This document shows, in pieces, positions 17,721-27,528 of a DNA stretch of 64,000 nucleotides. Location: contig JAFGLV010000064.1 in assembly GCA_016927855.1 (NCBI GenBank), positions 1 to 64,000 of the forward strand. Direction: 5' to 3'. The stretch is from Sedimentisphaerales bacterium (lineage in GTDB: Bacteria; Planctomycetota; Phycisphaerae; Sedimentisphaerales; Anaerobacaceae). Each line of letters starts with the position of its first letter. Within the stretch, counting starts at the first letter, position 1. The position numbers were made by a program, and so were the translations under genes. Under the pieces are notes generated by a model. It was not told the DNA's origin. It made no database searches and saw nothing but the letters and a program-made list of their open reading frames with translations.

Positions 17721-18671
17721 ATGAAGCTGGTGACATATCGGTGCAACGAATCGACCTCGTGCGGGATCATGACCGAGCGAGGCATTCTCGACATTCTGAA
17801 GGCATGGGGAAGTCCTCATCCGCCCGGCAGCCTCCAGGAAATCCTGGAGCGCGGTGGAGACTGTCTGGATCGCTTGCGGTCGCTGGACACAGAGGGCGCA
17901 GAGGTTCTACCCCTGGAGTCGGTGACCTTGCTGGCGCCGCTGCCGCGTCCGGGCAAGCTGCTCGCGCTGGCGGGAAACTACGCCGCACACGTCAAGGAGG
18001 CATCGCAAGAGCGCGGCTTCAAGGTCGGCCTGTCTGACTCGCCACGACAGACAACAGTGCCGCGCCCATTCCTGATGCCGCCGACGGTGGTCTGTGGACC
18101 GGGAGATACGATCCCCTGGCCGGCATACAGTCAGGACATCGACTACGAGTTGGAACTGGCAGTGGTCATCGGCAGGTGTATCAAGTGCAGCGACGCGGAT
18201 GACGCGATGGACTGCGTTGCCGGCTACACCATCGCCAACGACGTCTCCGCGCGCAGCGTGACATTCAAGGAAGGCAGGGCCCAACGACCATGGGATGAGT
18301 TCTACGACTGGCTCAACGGCAAGTGGGCCGACGGCTTCTTGCCCATGGGCCCTTACCTCGTCACGGCCGATGAGATCACCGACGTGCAGAACCTGGAGAT
18401 GACGCTGAAGGTCAACGGTCAGACGCGTCAGAGCGCCAACACATCGCAGATGATCTACTCTGTCGCCGAGATCGTCTCGTTTTGCAGCCACCTGATGACG
18501 CTGGAGCCGGGAGATATCATCTCGACCGGCACGCCTTCCGGCGTCGGCCTGGCTACCGGCAATTATCTTAAAGCCGGCGACACCATCGAATGCACCATCG
18601 AGGGGCTAGGCACCCTGACCAACAACCTGGGCCCTCGCCCGGAGCGGTTTTACGAACCGCTGGCAGGATGA
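17721..18671 (+). CDS. Fumarylacetoacetate hydrolase family protein
   Basis: A 316-residue cytoplasmic enzyme of the FAH superfamily, which hydrolyses, decarboxylates or isomerises beta-diketo acids using a divalent metal. ATG 17721 has AGGAG 10 nt upstream. The family core is clear: LLALAGNYAAHVKE, then metal ligands in SQDIDYELELAVVIG (about residues 136-150), GYTIANDVSARS, and the C-terminal GDIISTGTPSGVG. Length is usual for the FAHD1/ureidoglycolate lyase-like group. The exact substrate cannot be read from sequence, and neighbours do not form a catabolic pathway. Confidence 0.9.
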   Translation: MKLVTYRCNESTSCGIMTERGILDILKAWGSPHPPGSLQEILERGGDCLDRLRSLDTEGAEVLPLESVTLLAPLPRPGKLLALAGNYAAHVKEASQERGFKVGLSDSPRQTTVPRPFLMPPTVVCGPGDTIPWPAYSQDIDYELELAVVIGRCIKCSDADDAMDCVAGYTIANDVSARSVTFKEGRAQRPWDEFYDWLNGKWADGFLPMGPYLVTADEITDVQNLEMTLKVNGQTRQSANTSQMIYSVAEIVSFCSHLMTLEPGDIISTGTPSGVGLATGNYLKAGDTIECTIEGLGTLTNNLGPRPERFYEPLAG

Positions 18672-18690
18672 TGGGGTAGGTTCCGCCCCG

Positions 18691-20493
18691 CTACGGCTGC
18701 AGCCAGCTGTTGAGGATCTCGGCCTGCAGCTCGTCGGGATTCGGCAATTCCGTGATCGCGAAACTCCGCTCTGCGGGTTGGCCCAGAACGACCTTGATCT
18801 CGCTGATCTTGTCACGCCGTGCGAAGAGCACTCTCGTTGTCTCTCCCGGTCGGCGGGATTCGAGCATCTCGCGTAGCGAGCTTGAGGTCACGCGCTCGCC
18901 GTCGAGAGCGACAATCTCATCTTCAACACTCAGGCGGGCCTGCGCCGCCGGGGAATCCCGCCGGACTGCCGTGACGACGACCTTTCCGTCCTGGTCGCGC
19001 ACGTCGGCGCCCAGATAAGCGCCGGAGCTCTCTTTCGGCTCAACGTCGATTTGCAGGCCGCCATAGGCCAGGTACTTGCGATAGTCGATCTCTGCGGTCG
19101 TGGAGGCGTAGACGTCGAAGAACTCCGAGAGATCGCCGCCAGCGATGGTCTCGCAGACCTGCCGGAATTCCCGGTCGGTGAAGCCCCTGTTCTGCTGTCG
19201 GAAGTATGTCTGGTAGAGCGTGCGCATCACGTCGTCGAGGGACCGGCGGTTCTGCGTCTCATGGCGAATCTTCAGGTCGAGCAGCAGGCAAAGAGCCGCA
19301 CCTTTGTCGTAATAGGAAATCGTGGTGTTGGCCGAGTCGCCGCCGCGACGGAGGAAATGGAGCCACACGTCGAAACTCGCCTGCGTCGCCGACTGATACT
19401 CGTGTCCCGCGATGTTTTCGTAATTGGCGATGCTGCGCTGGAACTGCTCGAGACAATCCTCTCGTGACATGAACCCGGCGCGGTTGAGGATTAGGTTCTG
19501 GTAATAGACGGTCCCGCCTTCGCTGAGCCAGAGCAGGTTCGCGTAGTTCTCCCGATCGTAGTCGAACGGTCCCAGCGCAATCGGGCGGATCGCTTTGACG
19601 TTGTAGAGATGGAAGAACTCGTGAGCGATGAAACCCAGCCAGCCCTGGTAGTCACCCGGATCGTCCAGGTCGGGCAGTTCCGTGAAGACCGCCATAGAGT
19701 TCTGATGCTCCAGGCCGCCGCGGCCCGGGCCCATCATGATGAATGTGTAGTGCCGGTAGGGAATGTCCCCGATGATACTGACCGCGGCCTCGACCATCCG
19801 CTTGAGCACGGAAACGAGCTTCTCCCTGTCGAAGTCACCCGGCTCGGTAATCGCGACGGTGTGAGGAATGCTCTGGACCTCGAACGAAACGATCTCCTGG
19901 TTGCCGACCATGATCGGACAATCGTACAGCACGTCGAAGTTCGGAGCGGAGAACGTGTTCGGTCGCTTCTCGACAGGATCAAGGCCTGTTGAGATTTGGC
20001 TGAAGCTCGTCTGCGTCTCAATCGTCACCGTCGCAGGGTGATCGAGCAGGCCGGCGACGTGCATGAAGAGTCCCGTCGGCGAGATGAAGGCACGGCTGTC
20101 GTCGAGGTAACAGTCAGCCACCGAGCGCGCGAACGCATAGACATCGTAACTGACCACAATGACAGGTGCACCGTCCGACCGAACCCGCCAGGTATTCTTG
20201 GCGGTCTTCGTCCAGGCCAACGATCTGCCCTGCCCATCCTCAGCGCGAAAGTTCACCACGTTGCGGGCGTGATCCATGATCTGGTAGTAGCCCGGCGTCC
20301 AGGCCGGCATCTTGAAGTCTTGTGTCGCACCTTTGAGGCCTTCGCAGCGCAGTACGACGTGATAGTAGTGCGTGCTCGGACGTTCCATCGACACCGCGAA
20401 CGCGAGTGTCCCGTCCCGATCCCGACCGAAAACAGGCGGACACGCCCCGAGGAGTAGCGCACAAAGGACGAGCCACTTGACGTAGTGTTTCAT
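18691..20493 (-). CDS. Secreted M61-family metallopeptidase with PDZ domain
   Basis: A 600-residue exported peptidase of the M61 glycyl-aminopeptidase type. It has a signal peptide (MKHYVKWLVLCALLLGACPP). An N-terminal beta domain is followed by a thermolysin-like domain with the zinc motif HEFFH (residues 291-295) and a third-ligand segment LLWLSEGGTVYY. A PDZ domain lies near 480-570 (YLGADVRDQDGKVVVTAVRR, LSVEDEIVALDGERVTSSS). M61 enzymes cleave N-terminal Gly or Ala peptides. It ends a minus-strand block; the upstream zincin-cyclophilin gene stops 33 nt before its start, so co-transcription is likely. Confidence 0.92.
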   Translation of the reverse strand: MKHYVKWLVLCALLLGACPPVFGRDRDGTLAFAVSMERPSTHYYHVVLRCEGLKGATQDFKMPAWTPGYYQIMDHARNVVNFRAEDGQGRSLAWTKTAKNTWRVRSDGAPVIVVSYDVYAFARSVADCYLDDSRAFISPTGLFMHVAGLLDHPATVTIETQTSFSQISTGLDPVEKRPNTFSAPNFDVLYDCPIMVGNQEIVSFEVQSIPHTVAITEPGDFDREKLVSVLKRMVEAAVSIIGDIPYRHYTFIMMGPGRGGLEHQNSMAVFTELPDLDDPGDYQGWLGFIAHEFFHLYNVKAIRPIALGPFDYDRENYANLLWLSEGGTVYYQNLILNRAGFMSREDCLEQFQRSIANYENIAGHEYQSATQASFDVWLHFLRRGGDSANTTISYYDKGAALCLLLDLKIRHETQNRRSLDDVMRTLYQTYFRQQNRGFTDREFRQVCETIAGGDLSEFFDVYASTTAEIDYRKYLAYGGLQIDVEPKESSGAYLGADVRDQDGKVVVTAVRRDSPAAQARLSVEDEIVALDGERVTSSSLREMLESRRPGETTRVLFARRDKISEIKVVLGQPAERSFAITELPNPDELQAEILNSWLQP

Positions 20494-20526
20494 GCTAACG
20501 TCTCCTGGAAGTCCCCCGCCGTGGCG

Positions 20527-21927
20527 CTACTGCTCTCTGACGATTTCTCGAATGGCGATGCGCGGGCGGAGCCTCTGGCCCTCGGCGGGCGAGGTGTGAA
20601 TCTTGCGCGCGACGTCCATGCCGCTGACCACGCGGCCGAAGGCGGCAAAGCCCTGGTCGTCGGGGTTGCGTTCGCCAGCGAAATCGAGCTCGGGCTGGTC
20701 ACCGATGCAGATCGAGAAGCTGTGCTGCGCGGTGTCGGGTCCGTTACGCGCCATGGACAACGTGCCGTCGAGGTGTTTGACGCCGGTGTCACGCGTGCGC
20801 TCCAGAACGATCGGCGCGAAGAAGGCGTCCTCCTTGTCCGAGTTGGCCTCGCACTGGACGACCTGGATCTTCACCTGGTCGTTCGGCTGATTGTCCATCG
20901 TCACCGTACGAAAAAACGAGCCGCCGTTGAAGAGGTCCCCGTCGACATACTTGAGGAAATTCGCCACCGTGATGGGTGCTTTGTCGGGATAGAGTTCCGC
21001 TTCGATCTCGCCCAGCACGGTGCGGATGATCACGCGCGGCTGGTTCGGCTCAGGTACTTGGCGCCAACGAAAGCGCGGCGCTGTGGACGGATCGTAGCCG
21101 GCCAGGTGGGCGCGATCGGCCGGGTCGCGCTCCATCGGCTTCTGGTAGCGCCAGTCACCTTCACCTATGACCCCGGCGACGATCGCCGCGAGATTTGGAT
21201 CGTATTCTTTCAATTCGGCGCGCGTATTGACGTGGTTGTGCGCGCGGTCGTTCTGTCGATTGTTGTCGAACCAGTCCTGGACGGCTTCCGCCCAGTATTC
21301 GGCGACGTTGGACCCGGCGTAGGTGCCTTCCCAGAGTCCGGCGGCTCTGGCCTGCTTGTAGGCGGCGCGGAGACGGCGGTTGAACGTAGGATCGACCGGA
21401 TCTATGCCACGCTGCTGGATCACATGGGCGAACTCGTGAATGAGGATGTTCTCGGTGGAATACGGATCGCCTGGGAAGCAGAGCAGGTTCTCCTCGGCGC
21501 CGCTGATAATCCGGCCGCCCAGTCCGCGTGCCCGGCGGTCCCAGTACTCCTTGGGCGTCATGTTCGCCTGCTCGGGCACGTCGGTGGTGTACTCGCCGTG
21601 CGCCATGATGACCATGCGCACGTTATTGTCGGCCAGCGCCTGGAGGATATCGTCGCGCCCGGCCAGCACGTGTCGCACGATCCACACCGCTTCCTTCAAG
21701 GCATAATCGGAAACCTTGGCCGAGCCGAGTATCGGCAGCGGACCGGCGTGTGTGTACTTCTGATAAAACGGCGCCAGGTTCGCCTGTTGCCGCAACGTCT
21801 CGGGGACCGCCGTGACTTCTGGAATGGGCTCCGGCTCAGCGGCCTGCACGGAGAACTGGCCAAGCAAACCGACCACGGCGAACAACGAAGTCAAGGTCCC
21901 AAGCCTTCGCACGCGACGAATCATCAT
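20527..21927 (-). CDS. Secreted zincin-like domain fused to cyclophilin prolyl isomerase
   Basis: A 466-residue exported fusion. I start at the ATG at 21927, with a GGTGG-like site upstream and a signal segment (LTSLFAVVGLLGQFSVQA). Residues 40-265 form a zincin-like domain: HEFAH at 164-168 in ENILIHEFAHVIQQRG and a downstream Glu in EYWAEAVQDWF as candidate third ligand. Residues from about 300 form a cyclophilin (VLGEIEAELYPDKAPITVAN, GTLSMARNGPDTAQHSFSI, GFAAFGRVVSGMDVARKIH). Cyclophilins isomerise Xaa-Pro bonds, so the pairing suggests a peptidase acting on proline-rich or slowly folding substrates. Peptidase activity itself is an inference. It is 33 nt upstream of the M61 gene. Confidence 0.88.
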   Translation of the reverse strand: MMIRRVRRLGTLTSLFAVVGLLGQFSVQAAEPEPIPEVTAVPETLRQQANLAPFYQKYTHAGPLPILGSAKVSDYALKEAVWIVRHVLAGRDDILQALADNNVRMVIMAHGEYTTDVPEQANMTPKEYWDRRARGLGGRIISGAEENLLCFPGDPYSTENILIHEFAHVIQQRGIDPVDPTFNRRLRAAYKQARAAGLWEGTYAGSNVAEYWAEAVQDWFDNNRQNDRAHNHVNTRAELKEYDPNLAAIVAGVIGEGDWRYQKPMERDPADRAHLAGYDPSTAPRFRWRQVPEPNQPRVIIRTVLGEIEAELYPDKAPITVANFLKYVDGDLFNGGSFFRTVTMDNQPNDQVKIQVVQCEANSDKEDAFFAPIVLERTRDTGVKHLDGTLSMARNGPDTAQHSFSICIGDQPELDFAGERNPDDQGFAAFGRVVSGMDVARKIHTSPAEGQRLRPRIAIREIVREQ

Positions 21928-21951
21928 GGTCCACCCATCCTCAAGATAGAT

Positions 21952-21997
21952 GTAAGGTGGGTCCTTGACCCACGCGGGAATCAAAGACCCACCCTAC
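21952..21997. repeat. Palindromic repeat of the GTAGGGTGGGTC type
   Basis: GTAAGGTGGGTC (21952-21963) and GACCCACCCTAC (21986-21997) form an 11-of-12 inverted repeat, with TTGACCCACGCGGGAATCAA between. The style matches dispersed palindromes in other bacterial genomes. It separates the GH127-type gene from the zincin-cyclophilin gene. Confidence 0.6.
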
Positions 21998-22020
21998 GAT
22001 ACCGTCACATGATGTGTCCT

Positions 22021-24873
22021 CTACTGGTCTCGGATCCAGACGATGGAGTTCAGGCCGCGACTGCCGCCACGACCGCGACGAGCGCCACCAGCCGCCGCGC
22101 CTTCATCCTCGTCCGGCTGGACCGGGCGATTGTCCCTGGCGTAATTCGGAATCGCCATGAAGGCAGACCCGTCGGCCCAGGCGCCCTTGACGACCAACAC
22201 GCCATCGAGCAGGTCGCTCTTGAATTCAGTCGTCAACTTCGCATCGGGAGGCAGGACCTTGTCCAGATCCTGGTCGATCCTCTCGGCGCTGTAGATCAAC
22301 GGACCATAGCGCAGCGCTACGCGACCGACATCGGCCGCGATGCGTTCGTCCGCCTTGATCCGCTGAACCTGCATCGGCAAGACCAGATCGATCTTGTCGT
22401 CGGCCTCCCAGTCTCTGGTGATTGCCGCGTAGCCCTTCTCGATCCTGGGGTTTACGGCCGAGCCGTTTACCGAGATCGACTTGAGACCGTTGACTTGGGG
22501 CGTCGGCATATACAATGCGCTGGTCGTGCGATCCGGCACACGCACGTAGACGGTGAACCGCTTGGGCGTCTCGGGATTGACCGTGATCGAGACGTTTCCG
22601 CTCCAGGGATAATCGGTCTTCTGCACCATCTGCACGTTGGTGCCGGCCACCTTCTCCACGTTGATCGTACTGCCGATGAAGAGGTTCACGTAGATACCGC
22701 TATCGTCCTTGACATACGTCCAGGTCGGGATCATCAGCAGCGTGCGCGGAATGTTGCCGACGCAACAGGGACAGCCGTGCCAGGGATAGCGGAAGCCGCG
22801 CGAATCCAGTGGATTCTGATAGTAGAAGTTCTTGCCTTCCAGGTCAATCGAACCGAGCAGCGCGTTGTACGTCGATTCTTCGTACAGGTCGGCGTACTTG
22901 GCGTCGTGATAAGCGAGGTTCATCTTGTACTGGAAGAAGATCAGGCCGCAGGTCGAGCACGATTCACAATAGGCGTTGTTACGCAGCGAGTAGTTGGGTC
23001 CGAAGCCTTCGGAGGTCTCGCCGCTGCCGATACCGCCCGTGATGTAGTATTTCTTGTTGACGATGTTGTCCCAGAGGCTCATGACGGCGCTCTGATAATC
23101 CGTGTCATGCGTCTCAGCGGCGACGTCGGCCATGCCGGAGTAGTTGTAGGTCGCGCGGACCGCGTGGCCGACCGCTTCGTATTGTTGCTGCACCGGCACG
23201 TGGCTCTGGTCGTACTCGCTGCCGCCATCGCGGCAATCCAGGAGGAACTTGGCGAGCTGTATGTAGCTGTCGCCGTGGCTACCGGCACCTTCCATATCGT
23301 TGACGAAGCGCCCAAACCGCACGAGGGCCTGCTCCATCTCCTGGTGGCCGTCGTACCAGTCCTTCTTGCCGGGACCTAGGTTGGCGACCCAGCAGTCGGC
23401 CAGCTTCTTGGCCGCGTTGTAGAGGCGCGTGTCGGTACCGTTGGTCAGGGTGTAGTGGTTGATCGCGGATTCGAGGAAGTAGCCGGCCACGTAACCTTCG
23501 TGGTCGCCCCGACGGGTCCAGCGGGCGGGTGGATCGCTATAGCGGTAGGCCGCCGGGCCGGCTTGGCCACCGCGACGTCCTCCGCCGCGGCTGACGCGGC
23601 GCATCGAGAAGGCGGTCTGGAGATAGCCATCGGGCTCCTGGGCGGCCAGGATCTTCGGAATCCAATCGTCCAGGGTCTTCTTGAACAACTGCTGGGCCTT
23701 GATGATCTCCGGATCGCCCATCGGATCGACCATCAGGCCGATGCACATCGACTCGACGGTCTGGTGGACCCAGGCGTTGGAGAAGACGTAGCCTCGGTGA
23801 CCGTGACCTTCGGGCAGTTCCTCGCCCCGCAGCGCCATGGCCGCGTCGGTGAAGTTGTTGATCCCGCCCTCAGGCAGGTTCGGGTCGTTGATCCGCTCGA
23901 TGCAGTGAGGAATCCAGCCGACGATCAGGGCTTTGGCCCGCGAGTTCCAGAGCGGGTTGTCGATCTTGTAGTTCTCGGTGTAGACGACGTCCAGCCGCTC
24001 GGCGGGCGGAGGCGTCTCGACCTTGACCTTCAGAGTGGCCGAACCGCTCATCTGGCCTTCGCCTGCGGTGAGCTTGAGGACGTACTGGCCCGGCACGGAG
24101 AAGGTCGCGGTCGTTTCGGCGGCGTTGGCATTCTCGAAACTCACAGTGCCGGGACCGGAGGCCTTGCTCCAGACTACCTTGGCGTCGGGAGTCTCGCCTT
24201 TGAGCGATCTGACGGTGCCGCTGAGCCAGGTCTTGCCACCGACCATGACGACGCGATCGATCCCTACCTCGACCGACGGCGGGAAGTCGGGCGACTTGCC
24301 GGTGTCGTAGACGCGCCATTCCAGGATGCCGGTCGAATTGGTGCCGTTCGGGTCGATCTCCAGTCTAAGCTTGGAGGTCGTGACTTCATCGAAGGCGGTG
24401 ACGTTGTACTGATTGCCTTCCACCCCCAGGCCGGAGGCGTTCCGAACCGGAACGAACGCGTTGCCATCCCAGTAGAGCAGGCGCGAAGTACTGGGCAGGC
24501 GCACGCCTTGGTTGTCGTCCCACCAGAAGACCGCGATCCTGTTCGTGCTGATCGGCTGACTCCAGTCGTATTGGACCCACTGCGTACCGCGTGACGGCCA
24601 GTTGCCATAGCTGCCTCCCCGACTGGACCGCGAGCTCCTCGGATTGGAGCCGTCGTTCAGGGCCCCTAGCGTGGTGTCCCCGGAGACATTGGAAGCCGAC
24701 GGCACGGCGACGACCGCCAGATTGACGCCCTCGGGAACCTCCGGGGCGGCGAATCGTCCCCGCCCGAAGCCTCCTGCGGCGGCGTTCCCTTGTGCCGAAG
24801 CCACGCCGGCCAAGCCGATAGCTACACCGGCGGCAAGCATCAGCACCAAGCGTAACGACTGTCTTCTTCTCAT
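22021..24873 (-). CDS. GH127-type beta-L-arabinofuranosidase (DUF1680), multidomain
   Basis: A 950-residue secreted glycosidase. After the signal peptide comes an F5/8-type sugar-binding-like domain (about 50-210; WVQYDWSQPISTNRIAVFWW) and an Ig/PKD-like domain (about 215-300). The (alpha/alpha)6 barrel then begins. Family metal and catalytic residues are recognisable: an E-x-C pair at Glu637/Cys639 and the adjacent Cys703-Cys704 in HGCPCCVGN, matching the zinc-thiolate centre of Bifidobacterium HypBA1, where the first Cys of the pair is the nucleophile. The expected role is release of beta-L-arabinofuranose. Arg-Gly-rich stretches occur after the signal, near 420-441 and at the C-terminus. 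It is 54 nt downstream of a second GH127-type gene. Confidence 0.9.
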   Translation of the reverse strand: MRRRQSLRLVLMLAAGVAIGLAGVASAQGNAAAGGFGRGRFAAPEVPEGVNLAVVAVPSASNVSGDTTLGALNDGSNPRSSRSSRGGSYGNWPSRGTQWVQYDWSQPISTNRIAVFWWDDNQGVRLPSTSRLLYWDGNAFVPVRNASGLGVEGNQYNVTAFDEVTTSKLRLEIDPNGTNSTGILEWRVYDTGKSPDFPPSVEVGIDRVVMVGGKTWLSGTVRSLKGETPDAKVVWSKASGPGTVSFENANAAETTATFSVPGQYVLKLTAGEGQMSGSATLKVKVETPPPAERLDVVYTENYKIDNPLWNSRAKALIVGWIPHCIERINDPNLPEGGINNFTDAAMALRGEELPEGHGHRGYVFSNAWVHQTVESMCIGLMVDPMGDPEIIKAQQLFKKTLDDWIPKILAAQEPDGYLQTAFSMRRVSRGGGRRGGQAGPAAYRYSDPPARWTRRGDHEGYVAGYFLESAINHYTLTNGTDTRLYNAAKKLADCWVANLGPGKKDWYDGHQEMEQALVRFGRFVNDMEGAGSHGDSYIQLAKFLLDCRDGGSEYDQSHVPVQQQYEAVGHAVRATYNYSGMADVAAETHDTDYQSAVMSLWDNIVNKKYYITGGIGSGETSEGFGPNYSLRNNAYCESCSTCGLIFFQYKMNLAYHDAKYADLYEESTYNALLGSIDLEGKNFYYQNPLDSRGFRYPWHGCPCCVGNIPRTLLMIPTWTYVKDDSGIYVNLFIGSTINVEKVAGTNVQMVQKTDYPWSGNVSITVNPETPKRFTVYVRVPDRTTSALYMPTPQVNGLKSISVNGSAVNPRIEKGYAAITRDWEADDKIDLVLPMQVQRIKADERIAADVGRVALRYGPLIYSAERIDQDLDKVLPPDAKLTTEFKSDLLDGVLVVKGAWADGSAFMAIPNYARDNRPVQPDEDEGAAAGGARRGRGGSRGLNSIVWIRDQ

Positions 24874-24927
24874 AACAAATCCCCTTTTCTCACTGTGAAT
24901 GTGGGTTGAAACGTGCTCGTAGAGTTA

Positions 24928-27465
24928 TTATGGCTGTGGGTTGGCTCGAACGGTCCGCACGCCGAAGATGGTCGGTATCCGGCCGTCCCCGGTAGATTGG
25001 AACCGCACGGTGACAGTCTCCTTGCCTTCCGTCAGGTTGCCGGGCAGAGGGATGCGAACATCGTAAAATCCTTCAGCGGCGCGGTCTACGACCGATTGCG
25101 TCGCGACGCAGGTCCCGTCGGCCTGGATCTCGAACGAGGCGCCGTCCTGCTGGCTGCTGTTGAGCGTCACCAATAATGCCATCGGCTCGTCGGCTTCGAT
25201 CGGCAGGTCGAAGGAGAACCAGCCTGTGCCGGCGCGACCGTGACGGACGCCGAGCGACTGGACGGCGCGCTCGGTACTGCTCTGGTAGTTGGTATCGCGC
25301 TCGCCCTGCATCTCGCCGGCGTCGGCATAGCCGACGGTGATGGCATCGAGTTGCCGCTGCCGCTGCTCCTCGGTGACGGTTTCCACGCGAATCGCCCACT
25401 CATCCGGGCTGAGCACATCGACGTATGCGAAGCTGGCCTGCTGATGTGACGCGTAGAAAGGCACGAAGCGCACATCGTACGTCTGCTGCGGATTGGTCGC
25501 TCGGTGTCCGACGCCGGCAGCGATGAACGTGCCCGGCTCGCCACTGACGGGTTTGAGCCAATCGGAAACCGATTCAGCCTCCGTAACGATAACCGGCAGA
25601 CCGGCCGATGAACCACGTCCGCGCCGGCCGCCGCGACGACCCTGCTGGCGCTGGTTCTCGTCGCCGGCCATCATCTCATCGGCCTGCGGCGCCAAGACAA
25701 GCGGTCCCCACATGATCGCCATGCGGTTGGCGTCGTCCAGCGTCGGTTCGGTGCGCAACGTCTTGGGGACGGTCAGCTCGACCGTGTCGCCGTCGCGCCA
25801 GGTGCGCGTCAAATCGACGTATGAGCTCACCGGCGGCCTCGAAACGCCGCCGCGGCCGAAACCACGGCGCTGGCCGGCGCGAGCGCCCTGACCGCCGCGT
25901 CCGCCGCGCATCCCGGTCGGCGCTTCGGCTGGCTGCTCGGCCACAACCTGTCCGTTGACCTTCGCCACAAAGCCGTCGCCGGCCCAGTAAGGCTTGCGCA
26001 GCGCCAAAGTCAGTTCCTTGGGCTCCGACAGGTTCACCTTGATCGTCACGGTCTCGCCCAGCGGGAAATCGGTCGCTACATCCAGCTTGGCGCCTTGCGA
26101 CCGCCAATCGACGGTCGATGGCGCGTAGAGGTTCACCCACAGCTTGTTGTCCATCTCGTAGTAAGCGCCGTCGGCGTGTAGCGCGTGGCTCTCCATGCCG
26201 GTACCCGAGCAGCAGGTAAACGAACGGTACATATTCTGATACTCGCGGCCCGAGCCGCCGACCGGGACCATGTAGCAGACCGCCGCACTCTCCAGGTCGA
26301 TCGCGCCGAGCATGTGGTTGAAGGTGGCTCGCTCCAGGAAATCGGCGTAATGGGCGTCAGGATAGAACTGGAAAAGCCGCTGGGTGAGCTTGCGCATGTT
26401 GTAGGTATTGCAGGTTTCGTTGCCGCGCGAGCCCATCGAGGCCGCCAGTTGGTCGGTCTGGGGGAAGTTCTCACCGATGCTATTGCCACCGGTGGCGAAC
26501 GTGTGATGATGGACCACCTGGTCGAAAAAGAAGCCGGCGGCCATGATGTCCTCAGCGCGACCGATGTAGCCAAAGCGGTCGGCTGAGCCGATCAGCTTGG
26601 GGATGGTCGTGTTGCCGTGTACACCGCTGAGGTTGTCTATGTGACGCTTGAGGGGCTCAAGCATGCGCTCGTGCTCGAACTTGTACGACAGCTCCAGCCA
26701 GCGTTTGTCGCCGGTGTCGGCGTAGAGATCGGCCATGATCTCGTTCATGCCGCCGAACTCCGTGTTGAGCATGCGCTGGATCTGCTCGTCGCTCATGGGA
26801 TCGAGGATCGACGCGGCCCATTCGGCGAACTTGATCTCGACCTCCAGCGCCGTCTTGTTGCCCGTGTAGCGGTAAGCGTCGCGCAGGCCGGCGTAGGTCT
26901 TGTGCAGCGTGTACCAGGGAGACCATAGGCCGTTCAGGTCGAAGCCGCCGGAGCGGATGTTGCCTTCGGAGACCTGTCTCATGATCTCGGCGCCGTCGGT
27001 CCCGTTGCGGTCAATGATCGCGCCCAGGTAGCCGTTGCCGCGTTTGTCCTGAACCTCTTTCATTTCGCGGACGAGGTAGTCGGCGCGCTGCTTGAAGCGC
27101 TCGTCGCCGGTCGCCGCGTACATGTAGCTGATCCCCGAGAGATAGTGGCCGGCGATATGACCGGTCAGTTGGCGGCTGTCAACGGCGTCCCAGCCGCCGT
27201 AGCCTTCAGCCTTCGGCTCCAGGCCAGCCCGCAGGCGGTAGCCCGCCATCATCCGGTCAGGCTCCAGCGTCAGCAGGTACTCAGCAGTGACATCCTGGGC
27301 CTGCTTGAGAGGCCCGCCGGTCAGCCGGACGCTACTCAAAGGCAGCGGCTGAGCCAGCACAAGCTTCTCTTCAAAAGCACCGACAGCCGCGTCGTGTCTT
27401 TCGCCCAGTACTGGAAAACTGCACAACATCCCCAACAACACGATGGTGAAAACTCTCTGCTCCAT
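24928..27465 (-). CDS. GH127/GH146-type beta-L-arabinofuranosidase (DUF1680)
   Basis: An 845-residue secreted glycosidase. The ATG at 27465 has GGGAGG 5 nt upstream and starts a signal peptide (MEQRVFTIVLLGMLCSFPVL). The DUF1680 barrel shows GHIAGHYLSG, the zinc Glu/Cys pair Glu350 and Cys352 in GNETCNTYN, and Cys418-Cys419 in FTCCSGTGMES, close to the HypBA1 numbering. A C-terminal beta domain (about 680-845) may bind carbohydrate. Two Arg-Gly-rich insertions sit at about 513-542 and 602-620. GH146 is the alternative family, with the same activity on arabinan or pectic arabinose. It is upstream of the first GH127-type gene and probably co-transcribed. Confidence 0.9.
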   Translation of the reverse strand: MEQRVFTIVLLGMLCSFPVLGERHDAAVGAFEEKLVLAQPLPLSSVRLTGGPLKQAQDVTAEYLLTLEPDRMMAGYRLRAGLEPKAEGYGGWDAVDSRQLTGHIAGHYLSGISYMYAATGDERFKQRADYLVREMKEVQDKRGNGYLGAIIDRNGTDGAEIMRQVSEGNIRSGGFDLNGLWSPWYTLHKTYAGLRDAYRYTGNKTALEVEIKFAEWAASILDPMSDEQIQRMLNTEFGGMNEIMADLYADTGDKRWLELSYKFEHERMLEPLKRHIDNLSGVHGNTTIPKLIGSADRFGYIGRAEDIMAAGFFFDQVVHHHTFATGGNSIGENFPQTDQLAASMGSRGNETCNTYNMRKLTQRLFQFYPDAHYADFLERATFNHMLGAIDLESAAVCYMVPVGGSGREYQNMYRSFTCCSGTGMESHALHADGAYYEMDNKLWVNLYAPSTVDWRSQGAKLDVATDFPLGETVTIKVNLSEPKELTLALRKPYWAGDGFVAKVNGQVVAEQPAEAPTGMRGGRGGQGARAGQRRGFGRGGVSRPPVSSYVDLTRTWRDGDTVELTVPKTLRTEPTLDDANRMAIMWGPLVLAPQADEMMAGDENQRQQGRRGGRRGRGSSAGLPVIVTEAESVSDWLKPVSGEPGTFIAAGVGHRATNPQQTYDVRFVPFYASHQQASFAYVDVLSPDEWAIRVETVTEEQRQRQLDAITVGYADAGEMQGERDTNYQSSTERAVQSLGVRHGRAGTGWFSFDLPIEADEPMALLVTLNSSQQDGASFEIQADGTCVATQSVVDRAAEGFYDVRIPLPGNLTEGKETVTVRFQSTGDGRIPTIFGVRTVRANPQP

Positions 27466-27528
27466 GGCGACCTCCCTTGTGGACATGGGTTCTTCCGAGA
27501 CTGTGGGCCTACCACTAGGTTGACTCGT

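Noticed and set aside
20485-23379. Plus-strand open frame of 964 codons opposite the cyclophilin fusion and GH127-type genes
   Set aside because: It runs across two genuine minus-strand genes and their intergenic repeat; its composition (Arg, His, Val rich) is typical of an antisense shadow.
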